64,000 nt of DNA, taken from NCBI GenBank assembly GCA_036322835.1, contig AP027304.1:3472001-3536000 (forward strand). The letters are read 5' to 3'. Made by a program: the position numbers and the translations under genes. The DNA is from Tenuifilaceae bacterium CYCD. Its GTDB lineage: Bacteria; Bacteroidota; Bacteroidia; Bacteroidales; Tenuifilaceae. This document shows, piece by piece, positions 53,728-62,149 of this stretch; the first letter of the stretch is position 1, and each line of letters opens with the position of its first letter. Below the pieces are notes generated by a model, which was not told where the DNA came from, made no database searches, and saw nothing but the letters and a program-made list of their open reading frames with translations.

Positions 53728-55698
53728 ATGAAACAACGAATAGGAGTATATATATGCCATTGCGGAGGGAACATCTCCGACTATGTTGATGTGGAGCAAC
53801 TTGGCAAACTAATGGCTAACGAGGATGGCGTAATCGTATCGAAAGATGTGATGTTTGCCTGCTCCGATGCTAACCAAAAGCAGATGATACAGGATATTAA
53901 CGAGAAGCAACTCGATGCTATTGTGGTTGCATCGTGCTCGCCAAAGTTACATACACATACTTTCCGCGGAGTTGCTGAACGTGCAGGTATCAATCCGTAC
54001 AACTATACACAAGTAAATGTTCGTGAGCAATGTTCCTGGGCACACTCCGATAAACCAATGGATGCCACAATTAAGGCCTACGGCTTAATTCGTGCAGGTA
54101 TAAACAGAGTAACGCACTCCGAGGCATTGGAAAGCATCGAAATTACTGCACAAAAGGCTGTTGCTGTAATCGGCGCTGGAGTATCGGGATTGCGGGCTGC
54201 CATAGATTTGGCCAGAATGGGCAATCAAGTTTACCTAATTGAGAAGGAAGCCGAGGTTGGCGGAAGAGTATTAACCTCCGGAAAACTATTTATGACTGGC
54301 GAAAATGGTAAAGAAGTTATAGATAGACTTTACCAACGCCTTAAGCAGATGAATAACATCAACATATTCACAAATGCTAACCTTGATAAAATTTCGGGAA
54401 GTTTTGGTAATTTCTTTATCGATGTGAATGTTGGTGGAGAACTGCTCAAACTTAACGTTGGGTCTGTACTAGTAACAACTGGTTTCGATTTTTACCAACC
54501 CAAGGAGGGAGAGTATGGGTATAAACTATCTGAAAATGTTATTACACTTCCAGATTTCAACAAACTAGTAGAGAATGGTAACGGAAAACTTATCCACAAT
54601 GGAAAACCAGTAAAAACTGTCGCATACATCTACTGCGTGGGAAATCGCCAATCGAAAGGCGAAAACAAGTACTGCTCTCGCCATTGCTGTACTGCAGCAA
54701 TTCACTCATCGTTAAACTTACACGAGAAGTTCGATGGTGTTAAAGCGTTTCATCTTTACAGAGATATCAGAACATACGGAAAACAGGAACTGCTATATCA
54801 GGAATCATCAAAAAAAGGAGATATCTACATAAAATTCGAGGAGAAAGAACCGCCAATTGTAGAGATGAAGGGTAACAAACCTTTTATCAAGGTTAAGGAT
54901 TACTTGACATCGAAAAAAGAACTAACACTCGATGCAGACCTAGTAGTTCTGGTTACTGGAATGGTTGCCCGTAGCGATAGCAACGAAATATCGGGTAAAC
55001 TAAAAATTCCAATTGGAACCGATAAGTTTTTCAACGAGATTCACCCAAAACTAAAACCTGTAGAAACAGTAATTAAAGGCGTTTACATTGGTGGTGCTTG
55101 CCAGGGACCAAAGAATATAAGCGAATCGGTTCAATCGGCACTGTCGGGCGCAGCAAAAATCAACGCAGTTATTCGTAAAGGAAGTATCGAGCTGGAGCCA
55201 ATTGTTGCCAGAATTAACCCCGAGGCTTGTGCTTGGTGCAATAAATGCAGCGAGGTTTGTGAATTTGATGCCATTAAACCAATTGAAAGTAATGGCAAAA
55301 TGATAGCCGAGGTTAATATCTCAACCTGTACCGGGTGCGGAATTTGCGCCCCTGTATGCCCTACTAACGCCATTGAAGTTGCACATTTCACCGATAACGA
55401 AATTGAATCGATGATTGATGGCTTTGCCTCACCGGCAAACATTGCACCACGTGAACAAACTAATCAAAACACTAGTTCGGCCAAAGCACAAAGTCTTGCA
55501 GGATACCCAAAGATTTGGAGAACCATAGCCAGTGCGCTCAACGACAAGCCGCTTTCTATTCCTCAAATTACGGAAAAAATAAACATTAGCATCCAAGAAG
55601 TAACATGGAATGTAATGACAATGAATCGCTATGGGTTTATTGAATCAACCGGACTTGATGGTGATGAGGTCTACCATATATACAAACTAAAAAAGTAA
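53728..55698 (+). CDS. HdrA-like flavoprotein with C-terminal winged-helix-like tail
   Basis: The 656 residues comprise an N-terminal HdrA Cys domain (C10/C12 in CHCGGN, C45, C70, C102), an FAD domain (GAGVSGLRAAIDL at 149), two C-terminal ferredoxin sites (CAWCNKCSEVC and CTGCGICAPVC, about 490-545) and a tail of about 63 residues resembling a winged helix (IPQITEKINISIQEVTWNVMTMNRYGFI). HdrA proteins can bifurcate electrons. The position between QmoA-like and QmoC-like genes is that of QmoB, though the fused MvhD domain is missing. Confidence 0.87.
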   Translation: MKQRIGVYICHCGGNISDYVDVEQLGKLMANEDGVIVSKDVMFACSDANQKQMIQDINEKQLDAIVVASCSPKLHTHTFRGVAERAGINPYNYTQVNVREQCSWAHSDKPMDATIKAYGLIRAGINRVTHSEALESIEITAQKAVAVIGAGVSGLRAAIDLARMGNQVYLIEKEAEVGGRVLTSGKLFMTGENGKEVIDRLYQRLKQMNNINIFTNANLDKISGSFGNFFIDVNVGGELLKLNVGSVLVTTGFDFYQPKEGEYGYKLSENVITLPDFNKLVENGNGKLIHNGKPVKTVAYIYCVGNRQSKGENKYCSRHCCTAAIHSSLNLHEKFDGVKAFHLYRDIRTYGKQELLYQESSKKGDIYIKFEEKEPPIVEMKGNKPFIKVKDYLTSKKELTLDADLVVLVTGMVARSDSNEISGKLKIPIGTDKFFNEIHPKLKPVETVIKGVYIGGACQGPKNISESVQSALSGAAKINAVIRKGSIELEPIVARINPEACAWCNKCSEVCEFDAIKPIESNGKMIAEVNISTCTGCGICAPVCPTNAIEVAHFTDNEIESMIDGFASPANIAPREQTNQNTSSAKAQSLAGYPKIWRTIASALNDKPLSIPQITEKINISIQEVTWNVMTMNRYGFIESTGLDGDEVYHIYKLKK

Positions 55699-55704
55699 AC
55701 AGCT

Positions 55705-56778
55705 ATGTCGCATATAAATCCCGATTTTGCTAAGGAAATTGAAAAGTTTGGAGCAAAAGATTTTAATCTCTGCTTCAACTGTGGAAACTGCACAGCAATA
55801 TGCTCGCTATCGAAGAAAGATGAGTCGTTTCCGCGCGAAATGGTTCGCTACAGTGCACTTGGACTGGAGGACGACATTAAATCATCGCTAAAACCTTGGA
55901 TGTGCTACTACTGCGGCGAGTGTAGCACCGATTGTCCACGACAAGCACATCCCGGCGAGCTAATGATGAGCCTTCGCCGCTGGTTAACCTCAAAGTACGA
56001 CTGGACTGGACTTTCTGGATTACTGTATAAGAATCTATCGGCCTATATCGTTGGTTTTATTCTGATTATAGTTGGTCTAATTGCATTTGCCAATAACTTG
56101 GGTTGGAATCAGGAAAAGATTATGCACTTTGGGCATTTGTTCGAAATGCTTGCCATTGCTGGCGTTTTTGCAGTAATTCTAATGCCAAACATAATTAGAA
56201 TGTGGTACTACACAATACTGAAACCGGGAACAAAAGCAACTGTAAAGGTTTACTACAAGGCATTCACCGAGCTAATAATTCATATGTTCACTCAAAAGCG
56301 CTTTCTGGAATGTGAGCAAACCCGTGAAAGCAGAATAAAGTGGTTCGAGCATTTTATTCTGGTTATAGGATACCTCTCGCTCCTATTCACAACGGTTTTC
56401 TTGAACTGGTTTGCATCGAAAAACCTATTCATCATTGTACTGGGCTACGTGGAAAGTGCCGTGATATTTGTGGTTACTTTTCACTTTGTACTAAAACGCA
56501 TAAAAAAAACTGAGGCGCTACATAAGTTCTCTCAACCCTCGGACTGGTTCTTCGTAATCTGGCTACTCCTTATGGGCATAACCGCTTTTGCAGTAAGACT
56601 GTTCATCGATATAAATATTCTTGAGAGCAACTTCTGGCTATTTATGGTACATTTGATGGTGCTGGTGCAATGGGCAATAATTATTGTGCCATTCGGCAAA
56701 TGGACACATTTTCTGTACCGCTCGTTTGCTATGTACTTTGCTAGAATAACAGAACTGAATAAATCATTATCGAAATAG
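55705..56778 (+). CDS. QmoC-like menaquinone-linked HdrC/cytochrome b fusion
   Basis: The 357 residues start with a soluble HdrC-like part, [4Fe-4S] sites C23/C26/C29/C33 and C67/C70/C73/C77, followed by about six membrane helices (105-345). Candidate heme-ligand His residues lie in WFEHFILVIGY, HLMVLVQW and WTHFLYRSF. QmoC links soluble Qmo/Hdr subunits to the quinone pool. It starts 6 bases after the HdrA-like gene, so it is in the same operon. Confidence 0.88.
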   Translation: MSHINPDFAKEIEKFGAKDFNLCFNCGNCTAICSLSKKDESFPREMVRYSALGLEDDIKSSLKPWMCYYCGECSTDCPRQAHPGELMMSLRRWLTSKYDWTGLSGLLYKNLSAYIVGFILIIVGLIAFANNLGWNQEKIMHFGHLFEMLAIAGVFAVILMPNIIRMWYYTILKPGTKATVKVYYKAFTELIIHMFTQKRFLECEQTRESRIKWFEHFILVIGYLSLLFTTVFLNWFASKNLFIIVLGYVESAVIFVVTFHFVLKRIKKTEALHKFSQPSDWFFVIWLLLMGITAFAVRLFIDINILESNFWLFMVHLMVLVQWAIIIVPFGKWTHFLYRSFAMYFARITELNKSLSK

Positions 56779-56890
56779 GAGTAAACACATTCGTGCCAAA
56801 ATGGACACTGCAAAGGTTAAGTTTTTTTAGTTTGGTATGCAAATTTCAAAATCTATGAATAAATTGCATAAAATTTAAAGTAAGTGAACT

Positions 56891-57187
56891 ATGGAGAATG
56901 CACGTAAAAACTATCAGGATAAAGCACACAAAGCGCTTGACGACATTTTTAAGGAAATTAACTCACTAGAAGCCAAAGCAAAAAATGCTAGTAAAGAGTT
57001 ATCGGACAACATGGAGGAAAAAATTCAACAGCTGAAGGCTGAGGGAGAAAAGCTTAAAGTTAAGTTAAACGAAATGCGCGAAACCAGCGATGATTCCTGG
57101 GAGGAAATAAAGGATGGTTTTGAGCAAGCCACCAACTCGCTCCGCGATGCATTCTCGAATGCGTTCAATAAATACAAGGATAAATAG
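56891..57187 (+). CDS. Small coiled-coil protein
   Basis: The 98-residue product is almost fully helical and charged (KALDDIFKEINSLEAKAKNASKELSDN..., DSWEEIKDGFEQATNSLRDAFSNAF), with heptad-like spacing. It has no signal peptide. It resembles small stress-related coiled-coil proteins but I do not recognise a family. It follows the qmoC-like gene by 112 bases. Confidence 0.65.
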   Translation: MENARKNYQDKAHKALDDIFKEINSLEAKAKNASKELSDNMEEKIQQLKAEGEKLKVKLNEMRETSDDSWEEIKDGFEQATNSLRDAFSNAFNKYKDK

Positions 57188-57196
57188 TATTTGAAA

Positions 57197-57226
57197 AATA
57201 ACCCCGAGTTTAAACTCGGGGTTATT
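57197..57226. repeat. Perfect palindrome, CCCCGAGTTTAAACTCGGGG core
   Basis: The arms AATAACCCCGAGTTT and AAACTCGGGGTTATT meet exactly. The stem is 10 bases after the stop of the coiled-coil gene. Confidence 0.8.
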
Positions 57227-57365
57227 TGCATTTATGAGTTTTGATTTATCGCCCGAAATATAAAGTTTCTGTTCCATACCATATTCCAACTTTTGCGATG
57301 CAAACATTTTTAATCATTTCAACCAAATATTCTACTTGCATCGCGATTAATGCTTCGCATTAAAA

Positions 57366-57385
57366 CCCCGAGTTTAAACTCGGGG
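57366..57385. repeat. CCCCGAGTTTAAACTCGGGG palindrome (copy 2)
   Basis: Exact 20-bp core match to the 57197-57226 copy. It is followed by CTATA, as in the copy at 31642-31661. Confidence 0.75.
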
Positions 57386-57441
57386 CTATACATTTCAAAT
57401 TCGATATTTCACATTCTAAATTCTACATTCATCATTATAAA

Positions 57442-58776
57442 TTACTCTTCCTCGCTCTCACCTCCACCACCAAGTGCATACCAATTAATCTTTCTCGATA
57501 GGTACATCACCGTGGCCAGAATTATAAATAAACCAACGCTACCCATTAGCAAAGCGTAATCTTGGAGTTGAAGAAGTATATAAAGGAATCCGTAAAGCAA
57601 CACCAGAATACCTGCTAGAATTAAGGTTAGTCTATTATTCTTGAAAATACTGTGAGCGTAACTGGTTATCATCACCAAAATACCAAAACTGGCAATTATA
57701 TAAGCCAAACCAAAACTCATTTGTTCCGAAAGCGATAGTAACAGTAAGTAGAATAGAACTAGGCCAAAACCAACAAGAACGTACTGAATTGGATGAACCC
57801 TCAACTTTCGCATCACCTCAACAAAGAAGAATACAGTGAATGTTAGGGCGATGAATAGAATTGCATACTTCATAGAGCGCTCTGTAATTTGGTAGGTTTC
57901 CACTGGCAGTAATAATGCAACTCCAAAAGCCGATTCGTCCAAATCAAGGTCGCTATCAATCCATTTCTGAGGATAGTTCCTGTTCAACTCCAAAACCTTC
58001 CACGATGCAGTAAAGTTGCTTTCCGCAATAGTCCTATCGAATGGTAAAAAGGCCCCTTCAAAACTTGGATTGCCCCAAGGCGACTCAATATGCACGTTGG
58101 TTTCGCGTCCTACAGGGACAAAACTAACACTCCTAGAACCATTCAGCGCAATATTGAACAAGAAACGGTACTCTCCTACCTCTGCATTTGCCTCCAATGG
58201 ATTATTAACTGTAACACCCGATTTTACAAGATGGCTAATTTTTACACCAGGTTCACAAGCCATATCCTTATCGTTCCACTTAAAGTTAATAGCCTCCTTA
58301 ATTCCTCGTAAATCGGAAATTCCAATTGTTAGAAATGCTCCATTCCAATCAATTTGAATACTCTCAGTCGTTTCAATTTTGGGTGATTTAAAAAAACCCT
58401 CAACCTTTAGGTTTGAACTGTAAACAGCCACATCAAAAATACCCCGGTTACGGATTTCGGGAGTTAAACTGCCATCAACCTTCAGTTCTTCGGGTAGGAA
58501 GTAAGCCAAATGCCCAATTTCAATGGTTTTCTTGGTCTCCTTATCGTACTCAAACGTTTTGTAAGGAACCACCAAAATGGGCCCTGTTAGGCGCTGCTCG
58601 TAACCCCACTTGGAGCTAATCTCGTTGGTGGCCTCCTTTTGTCGCGCCCTGCGCTCCATAACCAACTCCTGAATCATAGCCATAGGAATTAGTAGAATCA
58701 AGGTTAAAAAGCCAATGGCTGCAACCTTTATCATCACTGCGTTTTTCTCAAAAAATGTTTGTGTTTTCTCTGTCAT
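57442..58776 (-). CDS. creD: Inner-membrane protein CreD
   Basis: The 444-residue protein has an N-terminal helix, a long periplasmic region with family motifs (ERRARQKEATNEISSKWGYEQRLTGPILVVPY, VGRETNVHIESPWGNPSFEGAFLP) and five or six C-terminal helices. CreD maintains envelope integrity. It follows a winged-helix regulator and a membrane protein on the same strand, the arrangement seen in many Bacteroidota. Confidence 0.92.
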   Translation of the reverse strand: MTEKTQTFFEKNAVMIKVAAIGFLTLILLIPMAMIQELVMERRARQKEATNEISSKWGYEQRLTGPILVVPYKTFEYDKETKKTIEIGHLAYFLPEELKVDGSLTPEIRNRGIFDVAVYSSNLKVEGFFKSPKIETTESIQIDWNGAFLTIGISDLRGIKEAINFKWNDKDMACEPGVKISHLVKSGVTVNNPLEANAEVGEYRFLFNIALNGSRSVSFVPVGRETNVHIESPWGNPSFEGAFLPFDRTIAESNFTASWKVLELNRNYPQKWIDSDLDLDESAFGVALLLPVETYQITERSMKYAILFIALTFTVFFFVEVMRKLRVHPIQYVLVGFGLVLFYLLLLSLSEQMSFGLAYIIASFGILVMITSYAHSIFKNNRLTLILAGILVLLYGFLYILLQLQDYALLMGSVGLFIILATVMYLSRKINWYALGGGGESEEE

Positions 58777-58841
58777 AGTGGTAAAATTATAAAATTAATA
58801 TTAAAAGTACTTTGTATTTCAAAGTTTATGAATAAAAAAAT

Positions 58842-59141
58842 TTAACGTCCAGAACTAATCAACTTTTCAAGGACAGCAAGATGCTCCTCAAAAGCTTTAC
58901 GACCCTCAATAGTTGCTCTATAAGTTGTATTCGGCTTTTTATCGATGAATTGCTTCTTCACCTCAACATACTTCTCCGCTTCAAGAGCCTTCATATGGCT
59001 AGCCAAGTTGCCATCGGTAACGTTAAGGGTCTCCTTCATTGTGTTGAAGTCAACCCAATCGTTCACCATCAGCACCGACATAATGCCAAGCCGAATGCGG
59101 TTCTCGAAATGCTTATTTAGATTTATCAGTAGCTCTTTCAT
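58842..59141 (-). CDS. Winged-helix transcriptional regulator
   Basis: The 99-residue protein matches the small wHTH type of Bacteroidota creD loci: LNKHFENRIRLGIMSVLMVNDWVDFNTMKETLNVTDGNLASHMKALEAEKYVEVKK. It should be a DNA-binding repressor of the local operon. Its start overlaps the end of the membrane-protein gene by 29 bases. Confidence 0.87.
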   Translation of the reverse strand: MKELLINLNKHFENRIRLGIMSVLMVNDWVDFNTMKETLNVTDGNLASHMKALEAEKYVEVKKQFIDKKPNTTYRATIEGRKAFEEHLAVLEKLISSGR

Positions 59142-59781
59142 ACTTTATGTACATGGCTAATCCGTAAACAATATGCAAAACCCCAAAACCAACAGCCCAG
59201 AAAATAAGGCCGTACCCAACAAAAACCATAGCAATTAGCCCAAGAATTATCTCGCTGATACCCAAGTAACGAATATCGGTTAAGGTGAATTTACTGGCAT
59301 TAATCAAAGCCAACCCGTAAAAAAGTAAGGTTGAAGGAGCAATAAGATATACAAGGTGATGGTAAAGAAGTATTAGACAGAATACCCCACCTGCAATCAA
59401 CGGAATAAAAAGGTTGATAAGCATGCGCTTTATTGTAGTATCCCAAATAGGTAAACCTTTCCTGCGAGCATTGCGGGTAGTAAAGAATGTGGCAAAAAAT
59501 AGAGCCAAAACCAGCACCACAAAAGCGACAATAAAACTAAACACAATAAAATTGGTTAATGCTGAACCCGACATTAACTCCTCGGGTAAAAATACGCCTC
59601 CGTTCTGGTAACGACTAAAAAAGAACTCCTTATGGAAAATATAAACTGCCAATGCGCCCAAAAGCGCAACTATACCGGCAAACACCCCCGATAATCCGCT
59701 TAACGATATAAACCGTGTAGAGCGTTCCATTATGGAGCGGATTTCCTGTAAGTTTTTTAAATGCTCATTCTGAGAGTCCAT
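59113..59781 (-). CDS. Hypothetical membrane protein of the creD locus
   Basis: I choose the ATG at 59781 (222 residues, MDSQNEHLKNLQEIRSIMERS). A frame opening at 59916 would add 45 residues of non-coding look that include a GACAAGTGAC repeat. It has about six membrane helices and no known motif. It is co-transcribed with the wHTH regulator. Confidence 0.72.
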   Translation of the reverse strand: MDSQNEHLKNLQEIRSIMERSTRFISLSGLSGVFAGIVALLGALAVYIFHKEFFFSRYQNGGVFLPEELMSGSALTNFIVFSFIVAFVVLVLALFFATFFTTRNARRKGLPIWDTTIKRMLINLFIPLIAGGVFCLILLYHHLVYLIAPSTLLFYGLALINASKFTLTDIRYLGISEIILGLIAMVFVGYGLIFWAVGFGVLHIVYGLAMYIKYERATDKSK

Positions 59782-59880
59782 AGAAAGACATTTTAAAGTT
59801 CTTTGTGGCACAAAGTTAATGCTTGAAAATTTAAATCCAAATGTTTTAACAGAATTTTTCAAATAGGAACTGGTTAAAAA

Positions 59881-59894
59881 GTGACAAGTGACAT
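59881..59894. repeat. GTGACAAGTGACAT element
   Basis: Exact 14-base match to 20634-20647, located upstream of the creD-locus membrane protein. Confidence 0.45.
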
Positions 59895-59956
59895 AAAATC
59901 TAAAAAGTAAGGCCATTCTATCTTTTCAGAAACAAATATCTTTCAACGAAATCTCA

Positions 59957-59987
59957 CGAACAACTATCAACTAAAAACTATCAACTC
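59957..59987. repeat. CAACTATCAAC-type dispersed repeat
   Basis: Two CAACTATCAACT / AAACTATCAACT units in tandem in the spacer between the creD locus and the nucleoid-associated-protein gene. Confidence 0.5.
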
Positions 59988-59993
59988 TATACT

Positions 59994-61034
59994 CTAGCTC
60001 TCCTTCTCGTAGTAAAGTTTGTAGTAATTCATGTTCATATCATCATCAAACCCCTTCTCCACACGTTCCTGCTTACCATGAATGTAAATATGAAAGTACT
60101 TATCGAGCTTAATAACGCTTTTCAGGAACTTATTCGACTGCTTAGTGGCATCGGCAGAGATTTTAAACTCATCGGGAATATTGTAGCCCATTTCGGCCTC
60201 GTAACTTTTCTTGTACTCGCGGAAGGCTTCTACTACCTCAGGCTCAGCCATTACTTTGGCCTCAAATTCATCCTGAGTAAATGTTTCGTTAGTCTTAAAA
60301 AAATCACGCGTTTTGGTTAGTATTTCGGCTTGCTCTAGTTTCTCAAAGTTATTCTCCGGACGAATTACATCCTGAACAAACTCTTTGCAGAGAGTTATGG
60401 CTGCTTTGGTTTGGTAGAAATTGTCGTTACGCAAGCTTACCCGAAGAAAATCGTTTACCCAATACTTAGCCTCATCGCGGTTGGTGTTATCAATCACGCT
60501 AAGCTTGTAACCAAACTCCTTCTCAGTATTAAAGATTATGCAACCTTTATCCAACTTTTTAGGATTGGCGCCAAACTCGCAAGTAACAGTTAGTTTGCTA
60601 CCGCCCCTATTTATTTTGATAAACTTCTCCTTGGTTTCCGATTTGAAAATTCCTATGGCGTCGGTCATTTCGCCATCCACAACACAATCCTGTAAACTCA
60701 CCACATACAATTCACCATCCTTAATGTTAGGATGTGTTGACACGTGCTTTAAATGTCTTGCTATTCCCTTCGATAACTCAACAAAATCCTTTGAACCGTC
60801 AAAAAAAGAGGAACAGTATGAGTATAGTTCATTCAACTCAATGTTGTTATCGTGAGCGAATGAGTAAAACCCGTTGCTCTTAAAATTGCTTAGGAAGTAA
60901 TCGCGTAATAAATTGCCTAGCAACTCATTCGAAACATCAAGTATTTCATTGGATAACGTTAGATCGTCGCTATCGGACATTCCAACATAGTGAACAATGG
61001 TTTGATCTAGTTGAGCGTTAGAGAAATCGAGCAT
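59994..61034 (-). CDS. Nucleoid-associated protein, NdpA/YejK family
   Basis: The 346-residue protein fits the 37-kDa nucleoid-associated family: LGNLLRDYFLSNFKSNGFYSF near the N-terminus, the central IKINRGGSKLTVTCEFG region, and NDFLRVSLRNDNFYQTKAAI. Such proteins bind DNA in the cytoplasm. It is monocistronic here. Confidence 0.85.
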   Translation of the reverse strand: MLDFSNAQLDQTIVHYVGMSDSDDLTLSNEILDVSNELLGNLLRDYFLSNFKSNGFYSFAHDNNIELNELYSYCSSFFDGSKDFVELSKGIARHLKHVSTHPNIKDGELYVVSLQDCVVDGEMTDAIGIFKSETKEKFIKINRGGSKLTVTCEFGANPKKLDKGCIIFNTEKEFGYKLSVIDNTNRDEAKYWVNDFLRVSLRNDNFYQTKAAITLCKEFVQDVIRPENNFEKLEQAEILTKTRDFFKTNETFTQDEFEAKVMAEPEVVEAFREYKKSYEAEMGYNIPDEFKISADATKQSNKFLKSVIKLDKYFHIYIHGKQERVEKGFDDDMNMNYYKLYYEKES

Positions 61035-61407
61035 ACCTATAAATTTTCCTCAAAAGTATAAAAATAGTTGATAGTTTTTTACGGCAAATAAACTATTTGG
61101 CAGTTAGACTATTAGTTAACACTAGCAATCAGCATTTATATAACTCACTATTAACCTGAACATTGACTCTAAAATACAGGTTTAACTTTCAAACCTTCCT
61201 CATCAAAACTTTTAACTCAAGATAGAATCACTTAAAATTAATAAAGCAACTACCACTTTATCAAAATTTTAAACTCTAAAGTTGATAAATAACAGTCCCA
61301 ACGCATTCACGGTTTCCGCCTAGAACAAATTAAATCTTTATTTTTGTTTGTTTAATTATTAAGATTCAATTTTATTTGAAGTTTGATAGATAAATAATTG
61401 CGAATAA
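61035..61407. other. 373-base intergenic region upstream of the second HdrC gene
   Basis: No gene is visible. TATTTTTG at 61339-61346 matches the -7 consensus for the HdrC gene, with a weak -33 (TTTC near 61313). TTTATCAA (61257-61264) and TTGATAAA (61282-61289) form an inverted repeat about 50 bases upstream, a possible operator. Confidence 0.45.
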
Positions 61408-62127
61408 ATGGGAAAACTATTCGATAAGTTAAATAGTGATGTTCGGTTTGTTGAAGGAATCAACGGCTGTATAAATTGTGGCACTTGCACAGCCATTTGC
61501 CCCGCAGCCGAGGTTTACGACTACGAGCCCCGCAGCATCGCCAACATGGTTCAAACCCGCGATGACTCGGTAATTGAAGAATTACTTAGAAGCGATACAA
61601 TTTGGTACTGTGGCGAATGCATGAGCTGCAAAACGCGTTGTCCGCGCAATAATGCCCCAGGACTAATTATTCAAGCATTACGGAAACTTTCAATTGAAAG
61701 TGGGTTGTTCGTAGAGTCGGAGAAAGGGCGCCAACAACTATCGTTGAAAAGAATGCTTGGCAACTCCATTCTCGAAACTGGCTACTGCGTACATTTCGAT
61801 CATACAGAACTCAGCATGTTCCCGGAACTTGGTCCGGTATGGCAATGGGTAAGAGACAATCGAGAAACTGTTCTGAAAAAAGTAGGAGCAAACTATCAAG
61901 GATCGGGGCCTGGTGCAATACGAAAGATCTCTCAAAAAAATCTGGACGAACTTGAAAAGATTTTTGAAGTAACAGGCGGAATGGAATGGTTTAATACTAT
62001 CGAAAAACATTCGGAACGTAAAGCCCAAGAAATGGGACTTGAAAAAGGAAACGAAACAGATAAAAAGTCTTCATATTTCCGCGAGGTCTACACTAAAAAC
62101 GAGGCCAATAAACATAAGAGAAAGTAG
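61408..62127 (+). CDS. HdrC-like 4Fe-4S protein (copy 2)
   Basis: The 239 residues have [4Fe-4S] Cys at the same positions as copy 1 (21/24/27/31 and 68/71/74/78) and matching blocks such as CINCGTCTAICPAAEVYDYEP and SDTIWYCGECMSCKTRCPR. It is longer than copy 1 by a Lys-rich C-terminal tail. It starts the second hdrC-hdrB-hdrA block. Confidence 0.9.
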   Translation: MGKLFDKLNSDVRFVEGINGCINCGTCTAICPAAEVYDYEPRSIANMVQTRDDSVIEELLRSDTIWYCGECMSCKTRCPRNNAPGLIIQALRKLSIESGLFVESEKGRQQLSLKRMLGNSILETGYCVHFDHTELSMFPELGPVWQWVRDNRETVLKKVGANYQGSGPGAIRKISQKNLDELEKIFEVTGGMEWFNTIEKHSERKAQEMGLEKGNETDKKSSYFREVYTKNEANKHKRK

Positions 62128-62149
62128 ATTATAGTAATATTCAGACCAC

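Larger units (their letters stand above)
57188..57441. other. Palindrome-rich spacer without genes
   Basis: It holds a perfect 30-bp palindrome (57197-57226, which can also act as a terminator for both neighbours), a second CCCCGAG palindrome (57366-57385), and a small hairpin TTAATGC/GCATTAA (about 57348-57363). Confidence 0.6.

Noticed and set aside
50735-56778. Dissimilatory sulfate reduction island
   Set aside because: Only qmo-, dsrE- and tusA-like genes are present; aprAB, sat and dsrAB are absent from the window.
57188-57441. CRISPR-like array from the repeated palindromes
   Set aside because: Only two units, no uniform spacers and no cas genes.
59782-59916. 45-residue N-terminal extension of the creD-locus membrane protein
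   Set aside because: It runs through a GACAAGTGAC repeat and lacks coding character; the ATG at 59781 fits better.
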